From NCBI GenBank assembly GCA_022340615.1, contig JAJDNO010000047.1, positions 1 through 47,549 on the forward strand: DNA of 47,549 bases, written 5' to 3'. This document shows, one piece after another, positions 18,706 through 26,060 of this stretch; the stretch's first letter is position 1, and every line of letters begins with the position of its first letter. The position numbers were made by a program, and so were the translations under genes. This stretch comes from Gallionella sp. Its GTDB lineage: Bacteria > Pseudomonadota > Gammaproteobacteria > Burkholderiales > Gallionellaceae. The notes below the pieces were generated by a model. The model worked only from the letters and a program-made list of their open reading frames with translations. It had not been told where the DNA came from and did not search any database.

Positions 18706-18730
18706 TCCCGCACCAATTATCGGTGCGGGA
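18706..18730 (+). other. Perfect hairpin after the diheme cytochrome gene
   Basis: TCCCGCACC / GGTGCGGGA, a 9-bp perfect stem with loop AATTATC. It has no T-run of its own, so it may be a 3'-end stabiliser or part of a tandem stop with the hairpin at 18741-18769. Confidence 0.7.
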
Positions 18731-18740
18731 GGATTGATGG

Positions 18741-18769
18741 AGACTGGTCTGCTTTGATCAGTCTTTTTT
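18741..18769 (+). terminator. Rho-independent terminator or attenuator
   Basis: AGACTGGTC / GATCAGTCT form a 9-bp stem with one G-U pair and a six-base loop, followed by a run of T residues to 18769. It ends the 17742-18671 transcription unit, or partly attenuates reading into the downstream cytochrome and half-oxidase genes. Confidence 0.8.
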
Positions 18770-18833
18770 GCTTTGTAGGTTCCCTGAACTAATAATGTTG
18801 TTCATGGTCTTCCTGTTTTAATCAAGATTGGTG

Positions 18834-19415
18834 ATGATGAAAAAGGGTGAAAAGATTCTATTTGGGATAGTGGGGTTTCTGGTTGTAATTACTGTAATTA
18901 ACTTTACCGTATTGGAGAAAGCCAGCCATAAATCAGACAAGCCGTTGTACCCCATTCTGACGCATTACGATTTTTCGCCTGCGGGCATGCGCGGTTACAG
19001 CATATATGAGCATGACAATTGTTACGATTGCCATAAGGCGGTAGGCAGCGGCACCAGCATGGGTGTTACCCTGGACGGCCTGGGATCAGAGCATGACGTG
19101 AATTATTTCTACAATTTCCTCAAGTATCCGGAAAAAACCTATGGTGCAAAAACCCTCGATCATGGCGCACCGCCCAAGGATGCAGCATATGTTTCCTCAC
19201 TTCCGGATTCGGACCTGCATGACATCGCGATATTCCTGTCGGAGCTGAAGTCCGACCAGGGCTCTTCGTCATCCTTCGAACCACCCAAAGGTGACTCCAG
19301 CTTCATTGATGCCATGGTTGATATGTGGACGCCCGCCAACTGGAGAAGCAAGTACAGGGATATTCGCGAATGGATGAAATCAAAAAATGAGGACAAGCAT
19401 GACGGAAAGCAATAA
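18834..19415 (+). CDS. Membrane-anchored monoheme cytochrome c
   Basis: About 193 residues. An N-terminal helix (about 8-26, ILFGIVGFLVVITVINFTV) anchors a periplasmic heme c domain with CYDCH (about 63-67). This layout is that of CcoO/NorC-type cytochrome subunits. It is a paralogue of the cytochrome at 31009-31491: both begin with a K-G-E-K lead into the helix and share an LDG(L/I)GS motif about 15-20 residues after the heme site. The start is uncertain (TTG, GTG and two ATG codons lie within 12 nt, with a weak ribosome site). The 3' end overlaps the half-size subunit-I-like gene, so the two products are probably made together. Confidence 0.87.
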   Translation: MMKKGEKILFGIVGFLVVITVINFTVLEKASHKSDKPLYPILTHYDFSPAGMRGYSIYEHDNCYDCHKAVGSGTSMGVTLDGLGSEHDVNYFYNFLKYPEKTYGAKTLDHGAPPKDAAYVSSLPDSDLHDIAIFLSELKSDQGSSSSFEPPKGDSSFIDAMVDMWTPANWRSKYRDIREWMKSKNEDKHDGKQ

Positions 19416-19914
19416 ATTGAGCGCTGCGCAAAACAAGGAATTCACCCGGTATATCCTGTTTTTTGTGTATGCCTGCATAATCTACAGCATCATCGGCTTT
19501 TCCTGGGGTGCCATTATGGGCGGTATTCCGGCCTTCAGGCATTTCGTCGACTACAGTGCACACGGCCGCCTGATTACCCTCGCGCACGGGCATATCAATC
19601 TGCTGGGCTGGGTTGAAATGGCGATATTTGCTTCCTTGTATTATGTGGTCCCTACCCTTACACGCCGGTCAATCTACAGCCTGCGCCTGGTTAAGGTTCA
19701 TTTCTGGATGCACAATTTCGGCCTGATCGGCATGGTGGTATTTTTCTTTTCAGCCGGACTGGTCGGCGGCCTGAGCACTGGCCCGGATACCGAGAAACTG
19801 GTCAGTCATCTGCTTGCTTTTGTCGGTATATTCGGAACACTGGTTCTGACAGCAAATATCATATGGGGTTATAACCTGTACAAAACCACAGTAGGGTGGC
19901 AGAAAGAGGCATGA
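19399..19914 (+). CDS. Half-size heme-copper oxidase subunit I-like protein (copy 1)
   Basis: A 171-residue protein with about four membrane helices. The segment LAHGHINLLGW (His63, His65) matches the HxH helix of CcoN-type subunits, where the histidines bind the high-spin and low-spin hemes. The following part (RRSIYSLRLVKVHFWMHNFG, then LTANIIWGYNLYKT) aligns with the last helices of the full CcoN in this window (KRKLYSITLANMHFWLLLIG, then FSGNILWLYNMWMT). The CuB ligands, active-site tyrosine and the partner histidine of low-spin heme are absent. The start MTESNK follows GAGGA; it overlaps the cytochrome c gene by 17 nt and the next gene by 4 nt. Function unknown. Confidence 0.85.
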   Translation: MTESNKLSAAQNKEFTRYILFFVYACIIYSIIGFSWGAIMGGIPAFRHFVDYSAHGRLITLAHGHINLLGWVEMAIFASLYYVVPTLTRRSIYSLRLVKVHFWMHNFGLIGMVVFFFSAGLVGGLSTGPDTEKLVSHLLAFVGIFGTLVLTANIIWGYNLYKTTVGWQKEA

Positions 19915-20414
19915 ACAAACGGTGGCTTCTATCGGTTTGTTGCGTGATCGTCCTGAGTTTGCTGGGCGGATGTGGCCAGGGCGGCCTGTCCGCCGGCTTC
20001 ACTATAGGCCAGAAAGCGCCCAGTCTTCCCACCAAGACCCTGGCCGACGTGGGCGGTGACTTCAGCAAAATCACCACCTACCGGCAGCCTGACCCGCGCA
20101 TGTATCAGTATTCAATCGACAAGGCTCTGCTGACCGGCAAGCCTATCGTGCTTGAATTTGCGACTCCCGGTCATTGCACCAATTGTGATGCGCAGCTCCA
20201 GGTACTCAAGGCCATACTCGACAAATACCAGGGGCAAATGATATTCATCCATATCGACCAGTATGAAAATCCCCAAGCTTACAAAGCATATCAAGTCATG
20301 GGGGATCCCTGGACGTTTCTGATCGACAAGCATGGCATTGTCCGCTTCGAGCGCGCGGGTGCAATGCTGTACGGCGAACTGGATATGGCCATCAAGAAGT
20401 TCTTTCTGTCTTGA
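19911..20414 (+). CDS. Thioredoxin-like lipoprotein
   Basis: A 167-residue envelope protein with a lipoprotein-type signal (hydrophobic helix ending in LLGGC, Cys about residue 21) and a thioredoxin fold. The putative active site is GHCTNC (C-x2-C) after IVLEFATP, and the cis-proline region is GDPWTFLID. TlpA/Sco-like proteins of this kind reduce apocytochrome cysteines or deliver copper to oxidases. Sco proteins have CxxxC plus a distal His, whereas the CxxC here is closer to a thiol-disulfide reductant. It is translationally coupled (ATGA) to the half-size subunit-I-like gene, which supports a role in assembling that module. Confidence 0.82.
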   Translation: MNKRWLLSVCCVIVLSLLGGCGQGGLSAGFTIGQKAPSLPTKTLADVGGDFSKITTYRQPDPRMYQYSIDKALLTGKPIVLEFATPGHCTNCDAQLQVLKAILDKYQGQMIFIHIDQYENPQAYKAYQVMGDPWTFLIDKHGIVRFERAGAMLYGELDMAIKKFFLS

Positions 20415-20462
20415 CCATCCAGTGCTCATTGCAACCAACTAAAAATTACAGGCAGCAGACCT

Positions 20463-20936
20463 ATGGCTGACAAAGAAACAGCAGGTAAGATTCAGATTGA
20501 ACTGGTCAGGGATCGCAAGGGAATGATATGGGACTTGCTGCTTTACATTCCAACAGTCGTTGCGCTTGCCTCGATTTCAGCCAGCTTCTGGTACGGCAAC
20601 AACCACAACATGGGATATTTGTTTTCCTTTCTTACCTGTTTCTTTTTTATAGCCGGATTCAATCGAATATTCAAAACACGTTTGATGCTGCTGCCGTCAG
20701 CTCCGATTTCCATATCCGTAGACGAACAAAGCCTGGGCTTGCAGCAGAAAAACGGTAACCGTATTGATCTGATAAAAAGTCTTCGTTATTACCCTGACTA
20801 TGCGGGCAAGTCCTTCGGGATTTCTGGTTTGGATGGCATGGGAAAGCAATTGCAGTTTGTGTTCCACCGCGGGCAGTTTGCAACTGCGGAGCAGTATGCT
20901 AGCGTTCAGGACAAACTGAAACGCCACAAAAAATAA
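20463..20936 (+). CDS. Membrane protein with cytoplasmic PH-like domain, unknown function
   Basis: A 157-residue protein not recognised by name. Two hydrophobic segments (about 22-45 and 50-68) form a hairpin, followed by a beta-rich soluble region (SISVDEQSLGLQQKNGNRIDLIKSLRYYPDYAG) of the kind seen in bacterial PH-like or YcxB-type domains. It ends in a Lys-rich tail (KLKRHKK). It follows the thioredoxin-like gene by 48 nt on the same strand and is the last gene of the left operon before the strand switch. Function unknown. Confidence 0.65.
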   Translation: MADKETAGKIQIELVRDRKGMIWDLLLYIPTVVALASISASFWYGNNHNMGYLFSFLTCFFFIAGFNRIFKTRLMLLPSAPISISVDEQSLGLQQKNGNRIDLIKSLRYYPDYAGKSFGISGLDGMGKQLQFVFHRGQFATAEQYASVQDKLKRHKK

Positions 20937-20977
20937 CGGCGGGATACACCGGGGCGTACACGATATCACTGCCCTTT

Positions 20978-21178
20978 TTACTTCCGTCCTGAACGTCTTT
21001 GAATCACATCCCAGGTCATGTAACCAATGACCCCCACGACCATCAGGCAAGCCAGAACGATAATCTGCAACTCTGATTGCGGACTTACCAGTCCGCCTAT
21101 GAACATGTGCACCGCATAACCGGTAATGAATAGCGCGCTGATCGCAACCACCAAATACATCAATATTTCGCCCATCAT
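20978..21178 (-). CDS. Small two-helix membrane protein, unknown
   Basis: 66 residues with two predicted membrane helices (about 6-27 and 37-56) and a basic C-terminus (QRRSGRK). It is 14 nt downstream of the 480-residue membrane protein gene on the same strand, suggesting co-expression. No family recognised. It is convergent with the PH-like protein gene. Confidence 0.6.
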   Translation of the reverse strand: MMGEILMYLVVAISALFITGYAVHMFIGGLVSPQSELQIIVLACLMVVGVIGYMTWDVIQRRSGRK

Positions 21179-21192
21179 GCCATTTGCTCCCG

Positions 21193-22635
21193 CTATTTGG
21201 TTGTTGTGGACTCCTTGATTTCAATAATAACCCCGCCGCGCTGCAGGGCAACTGTCTCGACTTTTCCTGCATCCATCATCGCAAGATTGTGTGACAGCGA
21301 GTGATTCGCAGGATCTCGCGGATCAAACAGCAGATACTTGACACCCCTCATCATCGCCAACAAGGTTTCCTCGTCCTTGGCTGCAGGAGGCAGTGGCAGG
21401 GTATCGCAGCGGCATGCCAGCATGGTCCTTGCAGGCCACTGGCTGGCTATCCGTATCGGCTTGCCCGAAGGTAAATTTTTCTGTTGCCGGTCACTTGCCA
21501 TGTTTTCAACATTATCGACATACGCCTTGATCAGACGGTCACTTGATGCAAGCTGCCCGGCCAGCATGGCCTTATAGTGCGACTTATCAATCATCATATA
21601 AGTCGTGGAAATTACGACAAACAGCACCAGAACCACACCCCGCTGCTGCCAGAATCCGCCTTGGAATTCCGTGTCCTTCTGCAACAGCAAAGGCAATCCC
21701 CAGTAAAGGCTCGTGACGAGTGCAAACATGCCGAGCGTATCATCACCGGTCAGCATGCCTATCGCCAGTGCAAGCAGAAAAATGCACCCCAGAAAATCCG
21801 TCCATAAGTTTCTCCCCTGCTTCAAAACAATCAGGAAAAGGATAGCCAGGACCCCGATCCCGCTGAACCAGCGGTCGGTTTCAAGAACTTTGCTGCCAGC
21901 CGGCCCCTGCAGCACTGTTGATAAGCCCCTGACTGGATTGGAAAGCCACGTAACATGACTCCACCCCATTGTCAGCACCAAAGCCAGCAGAACGGTGAAA
22001 ATGATTCCTGCAAAGAAATAATGCTGCTGCTTTTTATTGACAGGATCCTTGTACCATCGCCAGAACAAGGCCAGAGGATATGCAAGCCCGGCAGGATGCA
22101 GCGTTACGCTCACCAGACTCAGCAACATTTGCAGGAAATACCTTCCCCCGAATGCCTGAGGCAACTCGCGGTATTTCAGGTCGGTCCAGGCGCCAATCGC
22201 AAATGTAAAGAGCAGGAAAGGTCCGACCGAAATAGTGTCGATCTGACTAAAAACCAGAGGGGAAATAAGCAGCAAACCGGTTGCCAGAAGTGCACCTTCT
22301 GTTTCCCCGCTGCGCCGGCGCCATGAATGAACAGCCCAAGTGGCGACTGCCATTACCAGGATCGTAAATATCTTTGCGGCCAACAGATTTCCTGTCCACA
22401 AAAAGCCGACCGGGGCGAGAAACACAGCCCGGAAATCCGGAAAACCCAAAGTAACGACCGAACTTACCACATTGTCCACTACCGACCAGGTCAACAACAA
22501 AGCCTGAGCCGCACCTTCATCAATGCCATAGGAAGACTTGTTCAACAACATCAGGCACATACCTCCCCAGCATATCAGTGCTAGGTAAGCCCAGTATCTT
22601 TGTGGAATCTGTAATTGCCAATTTTTCATTTTCAC
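21193..22635 (-). CDS. Polytopic membrane protein, unknown (glycosyltransferase-like topology)
   Basis: 480 residues with about 10 hydrophobic helices in the first 360 residues, then a soluble C-terminal domain of about 120 residues that includes PVGFLWT-type loops and CRCDTLPLPP. The early acidic YGIDEGAA motif after helix 1 resembles the first-loop acidic residue of membrane glycosyltransferases of the GT-C class (ArnT/PMT). The final domain (VKYLLFDPRDPANHSLSHNLA) would be periplasmic. This is a topology-based guess. A 66-aa gene follows directly. It diverges from the tiny membrane peptide gene at 23028. Confidence 0.6.
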   Translation of the reverse strand: MKMKNWQLQIPQRYWAYLALICWGGMCLMLLNKSSYGIDEGAAQALLLTWSVVDNVVSSVVTLGFPDFRAVFLAPVGFLWTGNLLAAKIFTILVMAVATWAVHSWRRRSGETEGALLATGLLLISPLVFSQIDTISVGPFLLFTFAIGAWTDLKYRELPQAFGGRYFLQMLLSLVSVTLHPAGLAYPLALFWRWYKDPVNKKQQHYFFAGIIFTVLLALVLTMGWSHVTWLSNPVRGLSTVLQGPAGSKVLETDRWFSGIGVLAILFLIVLKQGRNLWTDFLGCIFLLALAIGMLTGDDTLGMFALVTSLYWGLPLLLQKDTEFQGGFWQQRGVVLVLFVVISTTYMMIDKSHYKAMLAGQLASSDRLIKAYVDNVENMASDRQQKNLPSGKPIRIASQWPARTMLACRCDTLPLPPAAKDEETLLAMMRGVKYLLFDPRDPANHSLSHNLAMMDAGKVETVALQRGGVIIEIKESTTTK

Positions 22636-23027
22636 TTGTTTCCTGATGGGAATTTTAAGACGGACCTACAAAAGGCATGTACGGCTGCTGGCACGCCGGC
22701 GCTGATATTGAATTGCTTTCCACAATTGAGTTGTTGGGGAAGAAAACTGTCGGTATCCGGGAGTTGGATAGGCCAAGATTGGATCGGACCTGCGGAAGTT
22801 AATAATTAAATTCTGACCGATTTTATCAGCAAGTAAACCATGGCTGCAATTATTTAAATACCGACATTACATTAATACGCTCCACTAATTTTGTTACACT
22901 TTTAACAGTTGCATGCACATGGTGATTCCGCTAGACTTGCGTGCAAAGGGTGGCTGGTTTTTGCATGAATACCGCAGCCTTTTCAATACTTACTATAATG
23001 TCGTGCAACCAAACGGAGGGATGTAGC
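22636..23027. other. Divergent intergenic region, AT-rich
   Basis: About 390 nt between divergent genes, with no supported gene. A TATAAT at 22995-23000 lies 28 nt before the tiny peptide gene and is a plausible -10 for it; no good -35 is visible. An imperfect inverted repeat TTGCATGC ... GCGTGCAA brackets about 22908-22946. The shared FNR-type promoter of the other two operons is not found here. Confidence 0.45.
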
Positions 23028-23138
23028 ATGCCAATCGAACTTCTTGTACCAATAGGAATTTTTCTTCTGGGTGTGGTGGTTTCAGTAAGCCTGTCCACAC
23101 TGGGAATTGAACGCGTCATTGAGGCAAACAAGTCTTAA
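23028..23138 (+). CDS. Tiny single-helix membrane protein (36 aa)
   Basis: 36 residues (MPIELLVPIGIFLLGVVVS...), with one hydrophobic helix (about 4-23) and a charged tail ending EANKS. A GGAGGG ribosome site just upstream supports this start over the in-frame upstream start at 22941. It has its own candidate -10 and a downstream hairpin with T-run. It precedes the second half-size subunit-I-like gene, paralleling the tiny peptide at the head of the left operon. Confidence 0.7.
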   Translation: MPIELLVPIGIFLLGVVVSVSLSTLGIERVIEANKS

Positions 23139-23179
23139 TCAAAACCTGCCCCTGATTACCAAACACGCTTCGAAAGTGT

Positions 23180-23205
23180 CCGGCTGGAGCCGGGCATTTT
23201 CTTTT
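23180..23205 (+). terminator. Candidate terminator after the 36-aa peptide gene
   Basis: CCGGC-TGGA-GCCGG hairpin (5-bp stem, 4-nt loop) followed by GC and a T-rich tract (ATTTTCTTTT). It lies 41 nt after the stop codon, so the tiny gene may be monocistronic or only partly co-transcribed with the downstream half-oxidase gene. Confidence 0.65.
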
Positions 23206-23305
23206 GTAGTGCCATAGAATCAGCGTATTTATTTCCGGCCACCAAGATTAGCAATCTCTCCGGCTTTTATTCTCCCGTAATTCCAAACCTGAATCCCGGC
23301 ATTCT

Positions 23306-23821
23306 ATGCAACCAGATCCTCTGCACCGGTATCTCCTTAAATTTTTACTGCTCTCGGCCTTTTCGTTTTTCGTAGGAACGATTCATGGAATGCTGCAGGT
23401 TATGCCGCCAATTCGGGCGTGGCTGGATTCGATCGGAAGTCCCTATGGCGGCCCAGGCCATATGATCGACCCGCTGGCACATGCGCATATGAATCTCGTA
23501 GGCGGAGTGGTTTTACTCGCAATGTGCGTTACTTTTTATCTGTTGCCGATTTTTGCGGAAAGAAAGATATATTCAATCAAACTGGTACAACACACTTTCT
23601 GGTGGGTAAGCATTGGGGTATACAGCTTTTACATAATCCTGATGACTTTCGGTATCTGGGAAGGTTTGCTCTTGCACTCCCATCCGCAGGAAGTAGCCTC
23701 AGTCCACCACTATTATAGTGTTGCAGTCGCAATTTCCGGCACGGTCATGGCCGTCGGATTCTGCACTTTTCTGGCCAATGTCATTCTGACCATGGTTGCC
23801 AAACCGACCAGACAGGACTAG
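23306..23821 (+). CDS. Half-size heme-copper oxidase subunit I-like protein (copy 2)
   Basis: 171 residues, about four membrane helices, homologous to the protein at 19399-19914. It keeps the HxH motif (DPLAHAHMNLVGG, His59 and His61) and the downstream signature (AERKIYSIKLVQHTFWW; LANVILTMV). Extra histidines occur in the first helix (GTIHG) and in a loop (LLLHSHPQEVASVHHYY). As in copy 1, no CuB-ligand helix, active-site tyrosine or N-terminal low-spin heme ligand is present. Unlike copy 1, no cytochrome c gene is adjacent. It ends 17 nt from the convergent FixH-like lipoprotein gene. Confidence 0.83.
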   Translation: MQPDPLHRYLLKFLLLSAFSFFVGTIHGMLQVMPPIRAWLDSIGSPYGGPGHMIDPLAHAHMNLVGGVVLLAMCVTFYLLPIFAERKIYSIKLVQHTFWWVSIGVYSFYIILMTFGIWEGLLLHSHPQEVASVHHYYSVAVAISGTVMAVGFCTFLANVILTMVAKPTRQD

Positions 23822-23837
23822 ATGGACTAGAGCAGTA

Positions 23838-24227
23838 TCAACTCACATCCAGTTTGATCGGAAAGCGCAATATTTTCTGCTTTTTACCCTGCTGTATCAT
23901 TACCCTGACAATCCCGTTCCTGTTCTCGCCTATGTCGATTGCACGGCGGTAAACGCCTATATACCCATCCTCGATAGCCTGAATCCACGGCTCTGATTCG
24001 GACCCGCGAAGGGAAACGATCAGATCTCCTGCGGGTTTGCCGTGTGGGCCGGTGATAATAACGACGACTTCGGACATGCCGGCAATCGGAGGACTCGGAT
24101 GAGTCTGTATACGCACCACCATGTTTTCCCAGTGTTGCGGTGGAATTGAGGAGTCAGTTGCACTATCGCTGCAAGCGACCAGCCCGATAGCCAGCGTACT
24201 GAATATGATTCCCAGGTATCGATTCAC
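23838..24227 (-). CDS. FixH/YtkA-like lipoprotein
   Basis: 129-residue lipoprotein: the signal helix ends in LVAC (lipobox, Cys about 19), followed by one beta-sandwich domain. The pattern PPIAGMSEVVVIITGPHGKPAGDLIVSLRGSES...GYIGVYRRAIDIG resembles YtkA-like/FixH domains found in cbb3 oxidase assembly proteins. It appears to use a GTG start. It is the last gene of the run ccoG-like, heme-less CcoP-like, FixH-like, echoing ccoGH order in canonical cbb3 clusters. A copper-related or maturation role is inferred only. Confidence 0.7.
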   Translation of the reverse strand: MNRYLGIIFSTLAIGLVACSDSATDSSIPPQHWENMVVRIQTHPSPPIAGMSEVVVIITGPHGKPAGDLIVSLRGSESEPWIQAIEDGYIGVYRRAIDIGENRNGIVRVMIQQGKKQKILRFPIKLDVS

Positions 24228-24269
24228 GATCTAGACATTAACTTGAACAAATCGGAATCGGTTCCATTC

Positions 24270-24698
24270 TTAATCGTGTTTTTCATTTTTGTCTTCTTGT
24301 TTGCCTTCCTTATCAGAGTCCAGCCTTCCCGCAGCAGCAGATCCGTACATATTTACCATGTACCAGACGAATAATCCGGCAAGCGCGATATACACAAGCG
24401 ACCCCAGAAAACCGGGATCCTTTACCCAGTCAGTCCACGTCACAACCACTCCTGGGCGCAGTCCCCAGAATGGGAAGCTGAGGCCCACACCGACCAGCAG
24501 GACTATTACCACCACCGCCCAAAACCAGTAGGGGACATTCAACTGCGACTCGGGGATCCTTTCTACCATTTCCCAATCTTCCATACCGCGCTTTTCCAGG
24601 CGCTCTTCATCCGTGGCGTAACCGAAATTATCCTTCCGGGGTTGTCCCCATTGCGGATCTCCTCCCTCCAACTCGGATTTTTTATCCTGATGTTCCAT
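24270..24698 (-). CDS. Heme-less CcoP-like membrane protein (short form)
   Basis: 142 residues with two helices (about 55-77 and 95-115). The segment VPYWFWAVVVIVLLVGVGLSFPFWGLRPG resembles the N-terminal helix of CcoP and is clearly related to the same part of the protein at 32411-33028 (LPVPIVLL...VTFPLWGQRPT). There is no CxxCH, and the protein contains no cysteine, so no heme c can be bound covalently. Residues 115-142 are highly charged (DSDKEGKQEDKNEKHD). The ATG at 24698 behind GGAG is preferred. It lies 11 nt after the ccoG-like gene. Confidence 0.72.
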   Translation of the reverse strand: MEHQDKKSELEGGDPQWGQPRKDNFGYATDEERLEKRGMEDWEMVERIPESQLNVPYWFWAVVVIVLLVGVGLSFPFWGLRPGVVVTWTDWVKDPGFLGSLVYIALAGLFVWYMVNMYGSAAAGRLDSDKEGKQEDKNEKHD

Positions 24699-24709
24699 CA
24701 CAATATCTC

Positions 24710-26026
24710 CTATTCGACAAATAGCTGGGTATCAAAGCGTCCGATCCACCCATCCTTGGAACGGGCCACCACCACAAATGGATGCAGGCCATGCTGCAAT
24801 TTGGGAAGAATCGAGAGAGTAACCGATTGTCTGCCGACCGTATTAAAATCGATCTTGCTTGTGCTCAACGTGTAATCATTCTGCGGCAGGCCCTCTACAG
24901 CCAGTTTCAATTCTGCCGGTCGATATCGTTTGCTCGATATTTCGACACGATATTTTCGTGCAGACTGATTATGGTTCGCCGACATATACCCGACAGCCAG
25001 GTGGTAAGGCTGGTATGACCATACTCCCCACGCAAACATGACTGATCCGAGCGCCGCGAATGGCATGGTCCATCCGAATCTCGACAACAGTGACATCGAA
25101 TTATCCCGGAAATTGCGCAGCTTGCCCGATTCCCGCTGCCCCAATTCGAAACGCAGCAACCCGGTGCTCCCTTTTTTTGCCTTCAGACTATTGCATGCAT
25201 CGATGCAGTCTCCGCAGTTGATGCAGCTATCGTAAATTTCTGTTTTTCGTGGGTCCAGCTTGATGAAACAGGTCGTTACACAGTAATTGCATTTTTCGCA
25301 CTCGGAAGCACGGCTCGCATCGTAAACCACATGCAATGTTTCCCTGGTTTTGAACGAATGCTGCCAAACCTTGTACACGCATGCGAAACGGCACCAGAAG
25401 TGCCGCAGCACCGAAATATCGAGCAGGATAATCATCACCCAAACCGAATAAATCCAGTACAGCGAGCCGGCCAGTCTCGAATCCGGCCTGAACGTTATGA
25501 AAGACCACACCACTTCGGGCGGGTAGAAATACAACAATGGCACCAGCGCGAACAGCATCGAAGCTGACAGAAACGAAAACCCGAGCAATATCCAGTTAAT
25601 TATCTTATTTTTCCCGGCAGAAACTATCGGAGCCTCACCATTCAAACTGACTTCAGCTCGCTTGCCAAGCAATCTGCGGGTCATGTGATTTGCCCATTCT
25701 GCCAGTGAATTCTGGGGACAAGCCCAACCGCAAAAGACGGTTCCTGCCACCGAGTACAACACAACCAGGCCACTCGCCAGCATGATCCACAAACCCGATA
25801 CCAGGAAGAAATCGGAAAACCATATTTGCCAACCGAGTACCACCAATGCGCCATTCTCGGGATCGATTCGAAACAGGCCTGATACCGGGATAAGGACCAG
25901 CAGCAGCAAAAATACGATCTGCACAGTTCGACGCTTCCAGCGGAAATTGGGCGCACCTTTTTTTGCCCCGGTTCCGACAACCTTTACAGGGATGCTTGAG
26001 AGTGTCTTGTTGATTACGGAGGACAT
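24710..26026 (-). CDS. ccoG: CcoG/FixG-like polyferredoxin membrane protein
   Basis: 438-residue inner-membrane protein of the CcoG family, a cupric reductase needed for cbb3 oxidase assembly in other bacteria. Visible features are membrane helices at about 33-55, 85-105, 160-180 and 205-225. The CGWACPQN motif follows the second helix and CRFACVYKVWQ follows the fourth. Two cluster motifs follow (CEKCNYCVTTC and CINCGDCIDAC), with a C-terminal periplasmic Ig-like domain after a further helix. Typical CcoG is slightly longer (about 470). A CcoI copper ATPase, the usual neighbour, is absent from this window. Confidence 0.9.
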   Translation of the reverse strand: MSSVINKTLSSIPVKVVGTGAKKGAPNFRWKRRTVQIVFLLLLVLIPVSGLFRIDPENGALVVLGWQIWFSDFFLVSGLWIMLASGLVVLYSVAGTVFCGWACPQNSLAEWANHMTRRLLGKRAEVSLNGEAPIVSAGKNKIINWILLGFSFLSASMLFALVPLLYFYPPEVVWSFITFRPDSRLAGSLYWIYSVWVMIILLDISVLRHFWCRFACVYKVWQHSFKTRETLHVVYDASRASECEKCNYCVTTCFIKLDPRKTEIYDSCINCGDCIDACNSLKAKKGSTGLLRFELGQRESGKLRNFRDNSMSLLSRFGWTMPFAALGSVMFAWGVWSYQPYHLAVGYMSANHNQSARKYRVEISSKRYRPAELKLAVEGLPQNDYTLSTSKIDFNTVGRQSVTLSILPKLQHGLHPFVVVARSKDGWIGRFDTQLFVE

Positions 26027-26060
26027 GTATACCTTTTCTTGCCGGGCCAGCTACATCAAG

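Noticed and set aside
19399-23821. Considered the two half-size subunit I proteins as pseudogene fragments of ccoN.
   Set aside because: Both have intact frames, conserved HxH and starts coupled or well placed with neighbours; the same truncation in two diverged copies argues for function.
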